Shown here piece after piece: positions 39,237-47,888 of a stretch of 64,000 nt of DNA. Each line of letters begins with the position of its first letter. The stretch's first letter is position 1. Under the pieces are notes generated by a model. That model saw only the letters and a list, made by a program, of their open reading frames with translations. It searched no databases and was not told where the DNA came from. Source of the stretch: Aeromonas eucrenophila (GTDB lineage Bacteria > Pseudomonadota > Gammaproteobacteria > Enterobacterales > Aeromonadaceae); contig NZ_CDDF01000014.1 of assembly GCF_000819865.1 (NCBI RefSeq), positions 377,213 through 441,212 on the forward strand, written 5' to 3'. The position numbers and the translations under genes were made by a program.

Positions 39237-39269
39237 GCCTCCGAGGTCTGGCTGCACCTGGGCGGAGGC
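39237..39269 (+). promoter_or_regulatory. Likely S6:S18-binding leader hairpin of the rpsF operon
   Basis: GCCTCCG (39237-39243) pairs with CGGAGGC (39263-39269), and an inner AGGT/ACCT stem (39244-39247 with 39255-39258) is interrupted by unpaired GGG on the 3' side. It lies 27 bp upstream of rpsF. Many bacteria autoregulate this operon by binding the S6:S18 complex to a leader hairpin that imitates its rRNA site; the fit of the exact motif is inferred. Confidence 0.55.
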
Positions 39270-39295
39270 TGAATTAATCCGTAAGGAGCTAATTA

Positions 39296-39682
39296 ATGCG
39301 TCATTACGAAATCGTCTTCATGGTTCACCCGGACCAGAGCGAGCAAGTACCTGGCATGATCGAGCGTTACACCGGCGCTATCACCACCGCTGGTGGTACT
39401 ATTCATCGCTTGGAAGATTGGGGCCGTCGTCAACTGGCTTACCCGATCGACAAGCTGCACAAAGCTCACTACGTTCTGATGAACGTGGAAGCCGAGCAAG
39501 CCGTTATCGATGAACTGGAAACCAACTTCCGCTTCAACGATGCCGTTATCCGCAACATGATCATGCGCACCAAGCACGCCGTGACTGAAGTTTCTCCGAT
39601 GGCCAAGGCCAAGGAAGAGCGCTTCCCACGTCGTGACGACGAGCGCCGCGAAGATGCTGTTGAAGCTTCTTCCGAAGAGTAA
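39296..39682 (+). CDS. rpsF: 30S ribosomal protein S6
   Basis: The 128-residue protein begins [20 protein letters not shown] and has the acidic C-terminal tail (VEASSEE) typical of S6 before glutamate ligation by RimK. An AAGGAG site precedes the ATG. It heads the rpsF-rpsR-rplI operon. Confidence 0.98.
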   Translation: MRHYEIVFMVHPDQSEQVPGMIERYTGAITTAGGTIHRLEDWGRRQLAYPIDKLHKAHYVLMNVEAEQAVIDELETNFRFNDAVIRNMIMRTKHAVTEVSPMAKAKEERFPRRDDERREDAVEASSEE

Positions 39683-39700
39683 TTCTGGATCACTGAATAG

Positions 39701-39943
<243 letters not shown>

Positions 39944-39992
39944 GAATCGGTCCGGCACTTAGGCCTAACTCAACTTTCTTAGAGGAAAGGTA

Positions 39993-40439
39993 ATGCAAGT
40001 TATTCTGCTCGACAAAATCGCCAAACTGGGCGGTCTGGGTGACCAAGTCGCTGTTAAAGCTGGCTACGCCCGTAACTATCTGATCCCGCAAGGCAAAGCC
40101 GTTATGGCTACCAAGGCCAACATCGAGACCTTCGATGCTCGCCGTGCTGAACTGGAAGCCAAACTGGCTGCCGGTAAAGCTGCCGCTGAAGAGCGCGCTG
40201 CCAAGCTGGGTGAACTGGCTGCCGTTGTTATCGCCTCCAAATCTGGCGACGAAGGCAAGCTGTTCGGTTCCATCGGTACCCGTGACGTGGCTGAAGCCAT
40301 CACTGCTGCCGGCGTCGCCGTTGCCAAGAGCGAGGTCCGCATGGGCAACGTTCTGCGTAACACCGGCGAGTACGACGTTGTTGTTCAGCTGCACGCTGAC
40401 GTCAAAGCAACCGTACAGATCCAGGTTGTTGCTCTGTAA
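39993..40439 (+). CDS. rplI: 50S ribosomal protein L9
   Basis: The 148-residue protein begins [20 protein letters not shown] and has the L9 N-domain motif [14 protein letters not shown], a long connecting helix (about 41-75) and the C-terminal rRNA-binding domain. An AGAGGAAAGG site precedes the start. It is the last gene of the operon, before a strong terminator. Confidence 0.98.
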   Translation: MQVILLDKIAKLGGLGDQVAVKAGYARNYLIPQGKAVMATKANIETFDARRAELEAKLAAGKAAAEERAAKLGELAAVVIASKSGDEGKLFGSIGTRDVAEAITAAGVAVAKSEVRMGNVLRNTGEYDVVVQLHADVKATVQIQVVAL

Positions 40440-40457
40440 TAGCGTTTCGCTTTGCAG

Positions 40458-40486
40458 AAAAAACCCGCGCAATGCGCGGGTTTTTT
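40458..40486 (+). terminator. Rho-independent terminator of the rpsF-rplI operon
   Basis: CCCGCGC/GCGCGGG stem with an AAT loop, flanked by A6 and T6, which extends pairing to 13 bp. Confidence 0.92.
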
Positions 40487-40538
40487 ATTTTTGGATCAAA
40501 GGGTAAAGTGAGGATCCGTTCCCAAGAAGGAGATCCTT

Positions 40539-41282
40539 ATGGCAGCCTGGGTCGAAGGCCGTGTCATCGAGCGCATCGAATGGACACCCACCCTGTTTTC
40601 TCTGCGTGTGGAGGCGGAACTCGCGCCCTACAAGGCGGGACAATTTACCAAGCTGGCCCTGCAACGGGGTGAGCAACGCGTGCAACGAGCCTACTCCTTC
40701 GTCAATCCTCCCAGCGCCCCTTATCACGAATTCTATCTGGTGGAGATCCCGGATGGTCAGCTGACGCCCTCCCTCGCGGCCTTGCAAGTGGGAGACAGCC
40801 TGCTGGTCCAGTCCCTGGCTGCCGGTTTTCTGACCCTGGACGAGCTGCCCGCCGGGCGCGATCTCTGGCTACTCTCCACCGGCACCGCCATCGGCCCCTT
40901 CCTCGCCATGCTGGCGGACGGCGAGGCGTTCGAGCTGTTTGAGAATCTGGTGCTGGTACACGGGGTGCGCCAGGGAGAGGAGCTCACCTATCAGGCGCTC
41001 ATCACCAGCCTGGTTGAGCAGTATGGACCCCGCTTTCGGTATGTTCCCTTCGTTAGCCGCGAAGGGTGGCCGGGGGCCATGGCGGGCCGGATCCCGGCGG
41101 CCATCGGCGAGGGGCGGCTGCAGGCACGGGTCGGACTCGAGTTTTCGCCGGCGCACAGTCAGGTGATGATCTGCGGCAACCCCGCCATGGTGAAGGAGAC
41201 GCAGCAGACCTTGCTGGAGATTGGCTTGGCCAAGAACCTGCGGCGGGCTCCCGGCAATATCAGTGCGGAGAATTACTGGTAG
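40539..41282 (+). CDS. fpr: Ferredoxin/flavodoxin-NADP+ reductase
   Basis: The 247-residue flavoenzyme moves electrons between NADPH and flavodoxin or ferredoxin and acts in oxidative-stress defence. The FAD motif RAYSFVNPPS (about residue 48) is followed by the NADP-binding region WLLSTGTAIGPFLAML (about 109-124). The C-terminus AENYW is the usual end of bacterial subclass reductases. A GAAGGAG site precedes the ATG. Confidence 0.95.
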   Translation: MAAWVEGRVIERIEWTPTLFSLRVEAELAPYKAGQFTKLALQRGEQRVQRAYSFVNPPSAPYHEFYLVEIPDGQLTPSLAALQVGDSLLVQSLAAGFLTLDELPAGRDLWLLSTGTAIGPFLAMLADGEAFELFENLVLVHGVRQGEELTYQALITSLVEQYGPRFRYVPFVSREGWPGAMAGRIPAAIGEGRLQARVGLEFSPAHSQVMICGNPAMVKETQQTLLEIGLAKNLRRAPGNISAENYW

Positions 41283-41308
41283 AGTAGGCAGTCAAACAAG
41301 CTGCTAGG

Positions 41309-41503
41309 TTATTTTTTCCCATTCACTTCTTTTGTGGATTTGATGGAATTAAGCTCTTTATGCTGCTGCGCCTGAGTGCCCCGGTTCTCCTGAGAAGGTG
41401 CATCCTGGCGGGTGGCGGCGGTATCGCGGCGGGCTTGGGGTGCCTCGAATGCCGCGCCGCTGTTGAGCAGTCGGGAGAGCAGGTGGGAAACGGTATTGCG
41501 CAT
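41309..41503 (-). CDS. Small polar hypothetical protein
   Basis: The 64-residue frame starts MRNTVSHLLSRLLNSGAAFE with AAGAGG seven bases upstream. The rest is Gln/Arg/Lys-rich and probably disordered. No family is recognised. The ribosome site and an isolated gap support it, but codon evidence is thin and it may be spurious. Confidence 0.45.
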   Translation of the reverse strand: MRNTVSHLLSRLLNSGAAFEAPQARRDTAATRQDAPSQENRGTQAQQHKELNSIKSTKEVNGKK

Positions 41504-41652
41504 GATAGCCTCTTAACAGCAGGAGGACGGGCAGTCTATCGTCGCCATGCTTAATGGAAACGGAACAGCCCTCACGCAAGATCCTGCCCGATTTGGTCAT
41601 GAAACGGTGGGCTACGTTGTTGATTGGGCTGGCTTCTGGCTCGCTTCAGGCA

Positions 41653-41683
41653 AGGATATAAAGGAATTCAACCGATTAGCCTT
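41653..41683 (+). repeat. 31-bp direct repeat, copy 1
   Basis: This copy (core AAGGAATTCAACCGA, then T, then TAGCCTT) matches 42233-42263 at 29 of 31 positions in the same orientation. It lies 40 bp beyond the 3' end of the small secreted protein gene 41723-42082. Confidence 0.8.
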
Positions 41684-41722
41684 TATACAGGGCGAGGAAC
41701 CCATCAGCCTGGCCCCGGATCG

Positions 41723-42082
41723 TTACTTGTTCTTGCCTTTCCCGTTGCCGTTTCCCTTCTCCTTGTATTTGACCTTGTCGTCGTCCCAGTCCCGCTTGTC
41801 GTGGCCCTTGCCCGGGTTGTTGCCGCTGTGGATGCTGCGATTGTAGTGATCGCGATACTTGCCATCCATGTCTTCACAGTCGAGTTTGATGCGGCTGTTG
41901 CGGGTGCGGACATCCAGGCAGTTGTCTTGCCACCAGCCATATTCCTTGTCGTCCCAATTCAGGTTGATCTGGCCCCGGTCGGTCGAGATCCGGATGTCGT
42001 CGCCCTGCTTGGAGGGTGGGGCCGCCACGGCCACGCCCTGAACCAGGAGCAGGGAAAACAAGAGAGGGGTAGCCTTGTGCAT
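41723..42082 (-). CDS. Small secreted hydrophilic protein
   Basis: The 119-residue protein has a signal peptide (MHKATPLLFSLLLVQGVAVA, cut near residue 20). The mature part holds two cysteines (DNCLD and LDCEDM) and a C-terminal tail rich in Lys, Asp and Gly (KYKEKGNGNGKGKNK). A periplasmic or extracellular location is likely. No family is recognised. It is framed by two copies of a 31-bp direct repeat. Confidence 0.72.
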   Translation of the reverse strand: MHKATPLLFSLLLVQGVAVAAPPSKQGDDIRISTDRGQINLNWDDKEYGWWQDNCLDVRTRNSRIKLDCEDMDGKYRDHYNRSIHSGNNPGKGHDKRDWDDDKVKYKEKGNGNGKGKNK

Positions 42083-42232
42083 GATGACCTCGATATCAGG
42101 GGGGTAATAGGGGTTAGTTTATCTCGCTTCGGCTTGACCATGGCAGAGCTGGGCACAGATGCGCCTCCGCTGACCCGGCCTCCCGCCGGGCGGCTATTTG
42201 CCCAATTCGGTCGCGTTCTACCCATCCAGATG

Positions 42233-42263
42233 AGGATATGAAGGAATTCAACCGAATAGCCTT
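42233..42263 (+). repeat. 31-bp direct repeat, copy 2
   Basis: Second copy of the repeat at 41653-41683, two mismatches, same orientation, 580 bp away. It lies about 65 bp upstream of the membrane protein gene at 42330 and 150 bp upstream of the divergent secreted protein gene. Confidence 0.8.
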
Positions 42264-42329
42264 CTCTCCACGAGTCCGATGACTATAATCGGCAGCCAAA
42301 TTTCCTCTGCACCACATCGTCTCCTCATC

Positions 42330-43304
42330 ATGACTACACAGGACACCACCGCACTGCGCTACCCCAAGGGGTGGTTCGCACTGACCACTGTTTACAGTTT
42401 CACCGGGCTGGCCATCCTGGCCTCCATCGTCTTCTCCCTGCTGCTGTTTCTCTCCATCGACGACAACCCGCTGATGAAGTGGCTGTTTGGTGGGCTCGCC
42501 ATCATCTTCGAACTGGGCAAATTCTACGTCTGGTATGAGTACGGGGAGTGCAAGGCGCGCCGGGATCTCGGCGGCGCCTTCTGGTCTTTGCTGTTCTACA
42601 GCGTGCTGGCGGCCATCTCCATTGGCGGCAGCATCGGCGGCATCAACAGCGCCACCAACACCATCTTGAGTCAGCAGGCCCGTCACGAGCGGGAGCTGGC
42701 GCGCTTCGACGAGCAGATCGCCAGCATAGAGCGCCAGATCCAGCTCAACGAAGAGGCGGCCCGCAAATACATCGAGATGGCGCGCATCTCCAGCGGCGTC
42801 AGCGGCCTGCAGCAGGCCAACACCCAGCTCAGATTGAAACAGGACGAGCTGCGCCAGGAGCGGGATGCCAAGCCCCTCAACGAACAGTCCTCCATGCTGG
42901 GGCTGATGAGCAGCCTGGCGGACGGGGTGGGCATGAGCATCAGCCAGGTGCAGTTCCTGCTGGTCTGTTTCCTCTCCATCCTGCTCGATGCGTTCGGTGC
43001 CTACTTCGTCAGCCTGATCGGGGGGGAGAACCGCTTCCGCCGCCAGTGGCAACGCCAGCAGGCGCAGGCCGAGGCGGCTGTGCCAGTCGAGCCGCAGCTG
43101 ACAAGCAAGCCGGCCCCCGCCCCCGCGCTGGTGGAGCGGGTGCGCGCCGTGTTGGAGAGCGGCGAGCTCAAGTGCAGCAAGCGCAAGGTGGCCGAGGCGC
43201 TGGCCCTGCCGTTGGAGGAGGTGGACAGGGTGTTCCAGCATCTGCTGGCAGAAGGGGTGCTGGGGCAGGGCAGCAACCGCCACTACCATCTTCAGACGAA
43301 CTGA
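42330..43304 (+). CDS. Membrane protein with coiled coil and C-terminal winged-helix-like domain
   Basis: ATG 42330 (MTTQDTTALRYPKGWF) gives 324 residues; ATG 42279 in the same frame is an alternative. Hydrophobic segments are seen at about 16-42, 49-66, 84-104 and 204-231. A heptad-rich coiled coil spans about 112-180. A Pro/Ala linker leads to a compact C-terminal domain (about 264-324, KRKVAEALALPLEEVDRVFQ then HLLAEGVLGQ) like a DNA-binding winged helix. No family is recognised. A membrane-tied regulator is only a hypothesis. Confidence 0.75.
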   Translation: MTTQDTTALRYPKGWFALTTVYSFTGLAILASIVFSLLLFLSIDDNPLMKWLFGGLAIIFELGKFYVWYEYGECKARRDLGGAFWSLLFYSVLAAISIGGSIGGINSATNTILSQQARHERELARFDEQIASIERQIQLNEEAARKYIEMARISSGVSGLQQANTQLRLKQDELRQERDAKPLNEQSSMLGLMSSLADGVGMSISQVQFLLVCFLSILLDAFGAYFVSLIGGENRFRRQWQRQQAQAEAAVPVEPQLTSKPAPAPALVERVRAVLESGELKCSKRKVAEALALPLEEVDRVFQHLLAEGVLGQGSNRHYHLQTN

Positions 43305-43307
43305 CCA

Positions 43308-43334
43308 CAAGGCCACCTCAGGGTGGCCTTGTTG
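43308..43334. terminator. Hairpin terminator after the coiled-coil membrane protein gene
   Basis: CAAGGCCACC pairs with GGTGGCCTTG around a TCAG loop, followed by a short TT. It lies between two converging genes. Confidence 0.65.
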
Positions 43335-43353
43335 CAACCGATGGGGACAGCGG

Positions 43354-43521
43354 CTAGTGGGTCAGCACCATCATCAGGCTGAGGAAGGCGGCGAGCCCGC
43401 CACCCAGGCCGATGATCCAGTAGAACCCCTTGGCCCCCTGCTTGAGCGGGATGCGGAAGTAGATCAGAAACGCCCACCACCCCAGGGCCAGCAACAGGGG
43501 AATAAGAAACATTCGAGCCAT
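43354..43521 (-). CDS. Small two-helix membrane protein
   Basis: The 55-residue protein starts MARMFLIPLLLALGWWAFLI at 43521 with GAGGA four to five bases upstream; the frame opens 12 codons earlier without a site. Two hydrophobic helices (about 4-21 and 33-53) are joined by a basic loop. No function is recognised. Confidence 0.65.
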   Translation of the reverse strand: MARMFLIPLLLALGWWAFLIYFRIPLKQGAKGFYWIIGLGGGLAAFLSLMMVLTH

Positions 43522-43577
43522 GTGGTCCTCGCTGTTATTCTGTGGATCCTTGATCAATCAACAGGATGGATTGTGCA

Positions 43578-44543
43578 ATGACGCAGCTACAGATTACCGC
43601 ATTCGGCGCCCCCTCGGTACTTAAGCTCAACCCCTCCCTCGACAAGGTGCCCGCCGAGGGGGAGGTGCGGGTGCGCATCTGTTTTGCCGGCGTCAATCCC
43701 ATCGATGCCAAGACCCGGGCCGGACTCGGCTGGGCGGCGGCCCAGAACAAGGAGAAGCTGCCCTGGACCCCGGGTTATGACGTGGCGGGGGTGGTCGAGA
43801 AGACGGGTCCGGGCGCCACAAGCTTGCAGGAAGGGGATCCCGTCTGTGGCATGGTGGGCTTCCCGCTGGCGGGCGGCGGCTATGCCGAGAGCATAGTGGT
43901 GAGCGAGCACGAGCTGGTCAAACTCGATGGGGTGAGCCTCAAGCAGGGGGCGGCGCTGCCGCTGGCGGGGCTCACCGCCTGGCAGGGCTTGTTCGAGCAC
44001 GGCGGCCTCAAGGGGGGGCAACGAGTGCTGATCCTGGCCGCGGCCGGTGGCGTGGGTCACCTGGCGGTGCAGTTCGCCAGCGCCTATGGCGCCGAGGTGG
44101 TGGTCACCGCCAGCAAGGAGAACCACGGCTTCCTGCACGGGATCGGGGCCACCACCATGGTGGACTACCACGACGCCGACTGGGTTGCCCAGGTTGGCCA
44201 GGTGGATCTGGTGCTGGATCTGATGGGGGGCGAGAGCGGCAAGGCGGCACTCGCCTGCGTCAAGCAGGGCGGCACGCTGGTGACGGTGCCGACCATCACG
44301 GCGCAGAGCATCAAGGACGCCGGCGCCGCGTCGGAGATCGCCGTGAGCGGCATGCTGGTTCACCCGGACGGCAAGCAGCTGGCCCAGATGCTGATGCTGC
44401 TGCGCCAGGGCGATGTCCACATCACCCTGTCCGGTGAGTTCGAGCTGGCGGAGGGGGCCCTGGCCCATCAGGCCATAGAGAACGGTCACGTCCGTGGCAA
44501 GCTGGTGTTGCGGATGCCTGCCGCCGAGCGCCATCTCGCATGA
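43578..44543 (+). CDS. Zinc-type alcohol dehydrogenase-like / quinone oxidoreductase (MDR family)
   Basis: The 321-residue protein starts MTQLQITAFGAPSVL at ATG 43578. The N-terminal GroES-like domain includes GVNPIDAKTRAGLG and PGYDVAGVVEKTG, with no zinc-ligand cysteines. The nucleotide-binding domain has VLILAAAGGVGHLAVQFASA (about 144), the NADP-type AxxGxG pattern. It probably reduces quinones or enals with NADPH. Its stop overlaps the next gene by ATGA. Confidence 0.88.
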   Translation: MTQLQITAFGAPSVLKLNPSLDKVPAEGEVRVRICFAGVNPIDAKTRAGLGWAAAQNKEKLPWTPGYDVAGVVEKTGPGATSLQEGDPVCGMVGFPLAGGGYAESIVVSEHELVKLDGVSLKQGAALPLAGLTAWQGLFEHGGLKGGQRVLILAAAGGVGHLAVQFASAYGAEVVVTASKENHGFLHGIGATTMVDYHDADWVAQVGQVDLVLDLMGGESGKAALACVKQGGTLVTVPTITAQSIKDAGAASEIAVSGMLVHPDGKQLAQMLMLLRQGDVHITLSGEFELAEGALAHQAIENGHVRGKLVLRMPAAERHLA

Positions 44544-44977
44544 TGGAGACGCTGGAAACCGGGCTGGGCTGGCTGTTTCTGAGTGCCTTCACCTCGGCGA
44601 CCCTGTTGCCCGGCAGCTCGGAAGTGCTGCTGGGCGTCATGGCAAAGCAGGATCAGTGGAGCATGGCCAGCCTGCTGCTGTGGGCGACCCTCGGCAATAC
44701 CCTCGGCTCTATGACCACCTGGTGGCTCGGCTGGCTTGCTACCTACAAGAAAAAGCCGGAAGATTTTAAGGGCCGTGGGGAACAAAAGGCTCTCGGTTGG
44801 CTCAAACTGCATGGTCACTGGTGCTTGCTGCTCGCCTGGACACCGGTGATAGGCGATGGTCTCTGTCTGCTGGCCGGCTGGCTGCGCCTCTCGTTCTGGC
44901 GCTCTCTCATTCTGATCGGGCTTGGCAAATTGCTTCGTTATGCCCTGGTGTTTCTGCTGGCCAGGCAGATCTTCTAG
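44540..44977 (+). CDS. yqaA: YqaA-family inner membrane protein (DedA-like)
   Basis: The 145-residue protein has four hydrophobic segments and the family pattern FTSATLLPGSSEVLL and GNTLGSMTTWWLG. VIGDGLCLLAGWLRLSFWRS matches the second half of SNARE-associated/DedA relatives. It is translationally coupled to the oxidoreductase gene. Function is unknown; DedA proteins act in lipid carrier recycling, but YqaA is a distant branch. Confidence 0.88.
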   Translation: MMETLETGLGWLFLSAFTSATLLPGSSEVLLGVMAKQDQWSMASLLLWATLGNTLGSMTTWWLGWLATYKKKPEDFKGRGEQKALGWLKLHGHWCLLLAWTPVIGDGLCLLAGWLRLSFWRSLILIGLGKLLRYALVFLLARQIF

Positions 44978-45004
44978 CTGTTTCTTTTTACTCACGAGGT
45001 AACC

Positions 45005-47830
45005 GTGAACAAATTCATTCCTTTAAGCATTCTCCTTGGGGTCGCCCTGCCGGTGCTGGCGGCGCCGACCCTGGTATCGGAACAGGTCAAGCAGGAAGGC
45101 AAGCTCGGCATCCCCTACCAGATGTACAAGCTGGACAACGGCCTGACCGTTATCCTGGCGCCGGACAAATCCGATCCCCTGGTGCACCTCGACGTGACCT
45201 ATCACGTGGGCTCGTCCCGCGAGACGGTGGGCAAGTCCGGTTTCGCCCACTTCTTCGAGCACATGATGTTCCAGGGCTCCAAGCACGTCGGCGATCAGGA
45301 GCATATGCGGATCATCAACGAGGCCGGTGGTGACATGAACGGCACCACCAACAAGGACAGAACCAACTACTACGAGACGGTGCCGGCCAACCAGCTGGAG
45401 AAAGTGCTCTGGCTGGAGGCGGATCGCATGGGCTTCCTGCTCGATGCGGTGAGCCAGAAGAAGTTCGAGATCCAGCGTGCCACCGTCAAGAACGAACGGG
45501 CCCAGCGCATCGACAGCCAGCCCTATGGCCTGGTGAGCGAGAAGGCGGGGGAGGCGCTCTACCCGCGCACTCATCCCTACTCCTGGCAGCCCATCGGCTA
45601 TGTGGAGGATCTGGACAGAGTCGGGGTGGATGACCTCAAGCAGTTCTTCCTGCGCTGGTACGGGCCGAACAACGCCACCCTGACCCTGGGGGGGGATTTC
45701 GACACCAAACAGGCGCTGGCCTGGATTGAGCAGTACTTCGGCTCCATTCCCCGTGGTCCCGACGTGGCCGAGCCGACTCCCGAGCCGACTCCCGAGCCGG
45801 TGAGCCTGCCAGAGACCCGCTACGTCACCCTGGAAGACAAGGTGCACCTGCCGCTGCTCTATATCAGCTACCCGACCGTGGCCCTCGGCGATCCCCAGGA
45901 GCCGGCGCTGGACATCTTCGCCGACGTGCTCGGCGGCTCTGCCAGCTCCATGCTCTATCAGTCCCTGGTCAAGACCGGCAAGGCTATCGAGGTCGGTGCG
46001 TCCCACTCCTGTGAGGAGCTGGCCTGCACCCTGACGGTCTATGCCTACCCGAATCCGGCCCAGGATGGCAGCCTCAAGACCCTCAAGGGGGAGGTGGACA
46101 AGGTGATAGGCGACTTCGCCAATCGGGGCATCAAGCCTGCGGATCTGGAAAAAGCCATCAGCAGCTACCGCGCCGCCGCCATCTGGGGGCTGGACAGCAT
46201 CGAGGGCAAGGTGAGCCAGCTCGCCATGGGCCAGGTGCTGGCTCAGGATCCGAACTATGTGTTCAAGAATCTGGATGCCATCAGCCAGGTCAAGGCGTCA
46301 GACGTCAAGGCCGCCTATGACAAGTTCATCGCGGGCAAGCCCGCCGTGGTGCTGAGCGTGGTGCCCAAGGGCAAGACCCAGTGGCAGGCCGGCGAACCGA
46401 ACTTTACCCCGGCCAAGCGGGTGCTGCCGGATTACAGCCAGCACGGGGAGCCCCTGGCCCTGCGCCCGGTGAAAGACAATTTCGACCGCAGCATAGAGCC
46501 CAAGGTGGGCGCGGCGGTCAGCGTCAAGGTGCCGGCCACTTGGCACGGCAAGCTGGACAAGGGGATCGAGATCATCGGCACCCAGAGTGACGAGATCCCG
46601 GCGGTCTCCATCATGATCGCCCTGCCGGGCGGCATCCGGGCCGAGGGCAAGGGTGAGCTGGGGCTGGCGAGCCTCACCGCCGCCATGCTGGAGCAGGGCA
46701 CGGTGCGCATGAGCGAGGCCGAGCTCAGCGACGAGTTGCAAAAGCTCGGGGCCAGCATCAGCGTCTCCACCGCCCAGTACAACAACCTCATCACCATCAG
46801 TTCGCTGACCGACAAGCTGCCCCAGACGATGGCGCTGGTGCGCGAGGTCTTGATGCGCCCCGGCATGCGGGAGGCCGACTTTGAGCGGCTCAAGGCGCAG
46901 ATGCTGCAGGGCATGAAGCAGAGCGAGCAGCAGCCCGAGTGGCTGGCGGGCCAGGCGTTCCGGGAGTTGGTGTACGGCAAGCAGAGCCGGCTCGGCCAAC
47001 CGACCAACGGGGTGCTGACCGACGTGGAGAAGCTGACCCTGGCGGACGTGAAGCGCTTCTATCAGGACTACTACAATCCGACCAACGCCAAGGTGGTGGT
47101 GACCGGTGACGTGACCCAGCAACAGGTCGAATCCGAGCTCGGTTTCCTGACCGAGTGGAAGGGGGCCGCCCCCACCCTGGGTGATCTCAAGCCCAAGGGA
47201 GAGCAGGCCAAGCCCGGCATCTATCTGGTGGACAAACCGGGGGCACCCCAGTCGGTGATCCGCATCGGCCGCCGCGCCATGCCGTTCGACACCACCGGGG
47301 ATTACTTCATCGCCAACCTGATGAACTTCAATCTGGGGGGCAACTTCAACAGCCGGATCAATCTCAACCTGCGGGAAGACAAGGGGTACACCTATGGTGC
47401 CAGCTCCGGTTTCCAGGCCAACCGCGAGGCCGGCGTCTTCGCCACCGGTGCCAACGTGCGCACCGACGCGACCGTGGACGCCATCCGTCAGTTCCTGAAA
47501 GAGATGGACGGTTACCGGGCAAGCGGCCCGACGCCGGTGGAGCTGGCCTACATGCGCAGCGCCGTCTCCCAGCAGGATGCGCTCTCCTACGAGACCCTGG
47601 CCCAGAAGGCTGGCTTCCTGCTGCAGATGATCATGTATGACCTGAAGCCGGACTATGTGCAGGCCCAGGGCGAGCTGATCAAAACGGTGTCGCCTGAGAC
47701 GTTAAAGGCCAGCGCGGCCCGCTGGCTGGATCCGGCCGAGATGGTGATTGTGGTGGTAGGTGACAAGCAAAAGCTTGAAAAACCGCTGGCGGAGCTTCAT
47801 CTTCCCATCTATCCACTGCAGTTGCCCTGA
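45005..47830 (+). CDS. M16-family zinc metallopeptidase (two-domain, secreted)
   Basis: The 941-residue protein starts at GTG 45005 after GAGGT and has a signal peptide (about 1-20). The inverted zinc motif HFFEH lies at residues 82-86 and the third ligand at Glu163 (KNERAQR). A second M16 half (about 500-940) lacks this motif and carries RINLNLREDKGYTYGASSGF, as in pitrilysin-type enzymes. A PTPEPTPEPV linker from a 12-bp DNA repeat lies near residue 258. A periplasmic peptidase is likely; the substrate is unknown. Confidence 0.93.
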   Translation: MNKFIPLSILLGVALPVLAAPTLVSEQVKQEGKLGIPYQMYKLDNGLTVILAPDKSDPLVHLDVTYHVGSSRETVGKSGFAHFFEHMMFQGSKHVGDQEHMRIINEAGGDMNGTTNKDRTNYYETVPANQLEKVLWLEADRMGFLLDAVSQKKFEIQRATVKNERAQRIDSQPYGLVSEKAGEALYPRTHPYSWQPIGYVEDLDRVGVDDLKQFFLRWYGPNNATLTLGGDFDTKQALAWIEQYFGSIPRGPDVAEPTPEPTPEPVSLPETRYVTLEDKVHLPLLYISYPTVALGDPQEPALDIFADVLGGSASSMLYQSLVKTGKAIEVGASHSCEELACTLTVYAYPNPAQDGSLKTLKGEVDKVIGDFANRGIKPADLEKAISSYRAAAIWGLDSIEGKVSQLAMGQVLAQDPNYVFKNLDAISQVKASDVKAAYDKFIAGKPAVVLSVVPKGKTQWQAGEPNFTPAKRVLPDYSQHGEPLALRPVKDNFDRSIEPKVGAAVSVKVPATWHGKLDKGIEIIGTQSDEIPAVSIMIALPGGIRAEGKGELGLASLTAAMLEQGTVRMSEAELSDELQKLGASISVSTAQYNNLITISSLTDKLPQTMALVREVLMRPGMREADFERLKAQMLQGMKQSEQQPEWLAGQAFRELVYGKQSRLGQPTNGVLTDVEKLTLADVKRFYQDYYNPTNAKVVVTGDVTQQQVESELGFLTEWKGAAPTLGDLKPKGEQAKPGIYLVDKPGAPQSVIRIGRRAMPFDTTGDYFIANLMNFNLGGNFNSRINLNLREDKGYTYGASSGFQANREAGVFATGANVRTDATVDAIRQFLKEMDGYRASGPTPVELAYMRSAVSQQDALSYETLAQKAGFLLQMIMYDLKPDYVQAQGELIKTVSPETLKASAARWLDPAEMVIVVVGDKQKLEKPLAELHLPIYPLQLP

Positions 47831-47888
47831 GTGACACTGCAAAAAATAAGCGCCGCCCTCCTGGGGCGGCCCATCATGAGCCGTGAAT

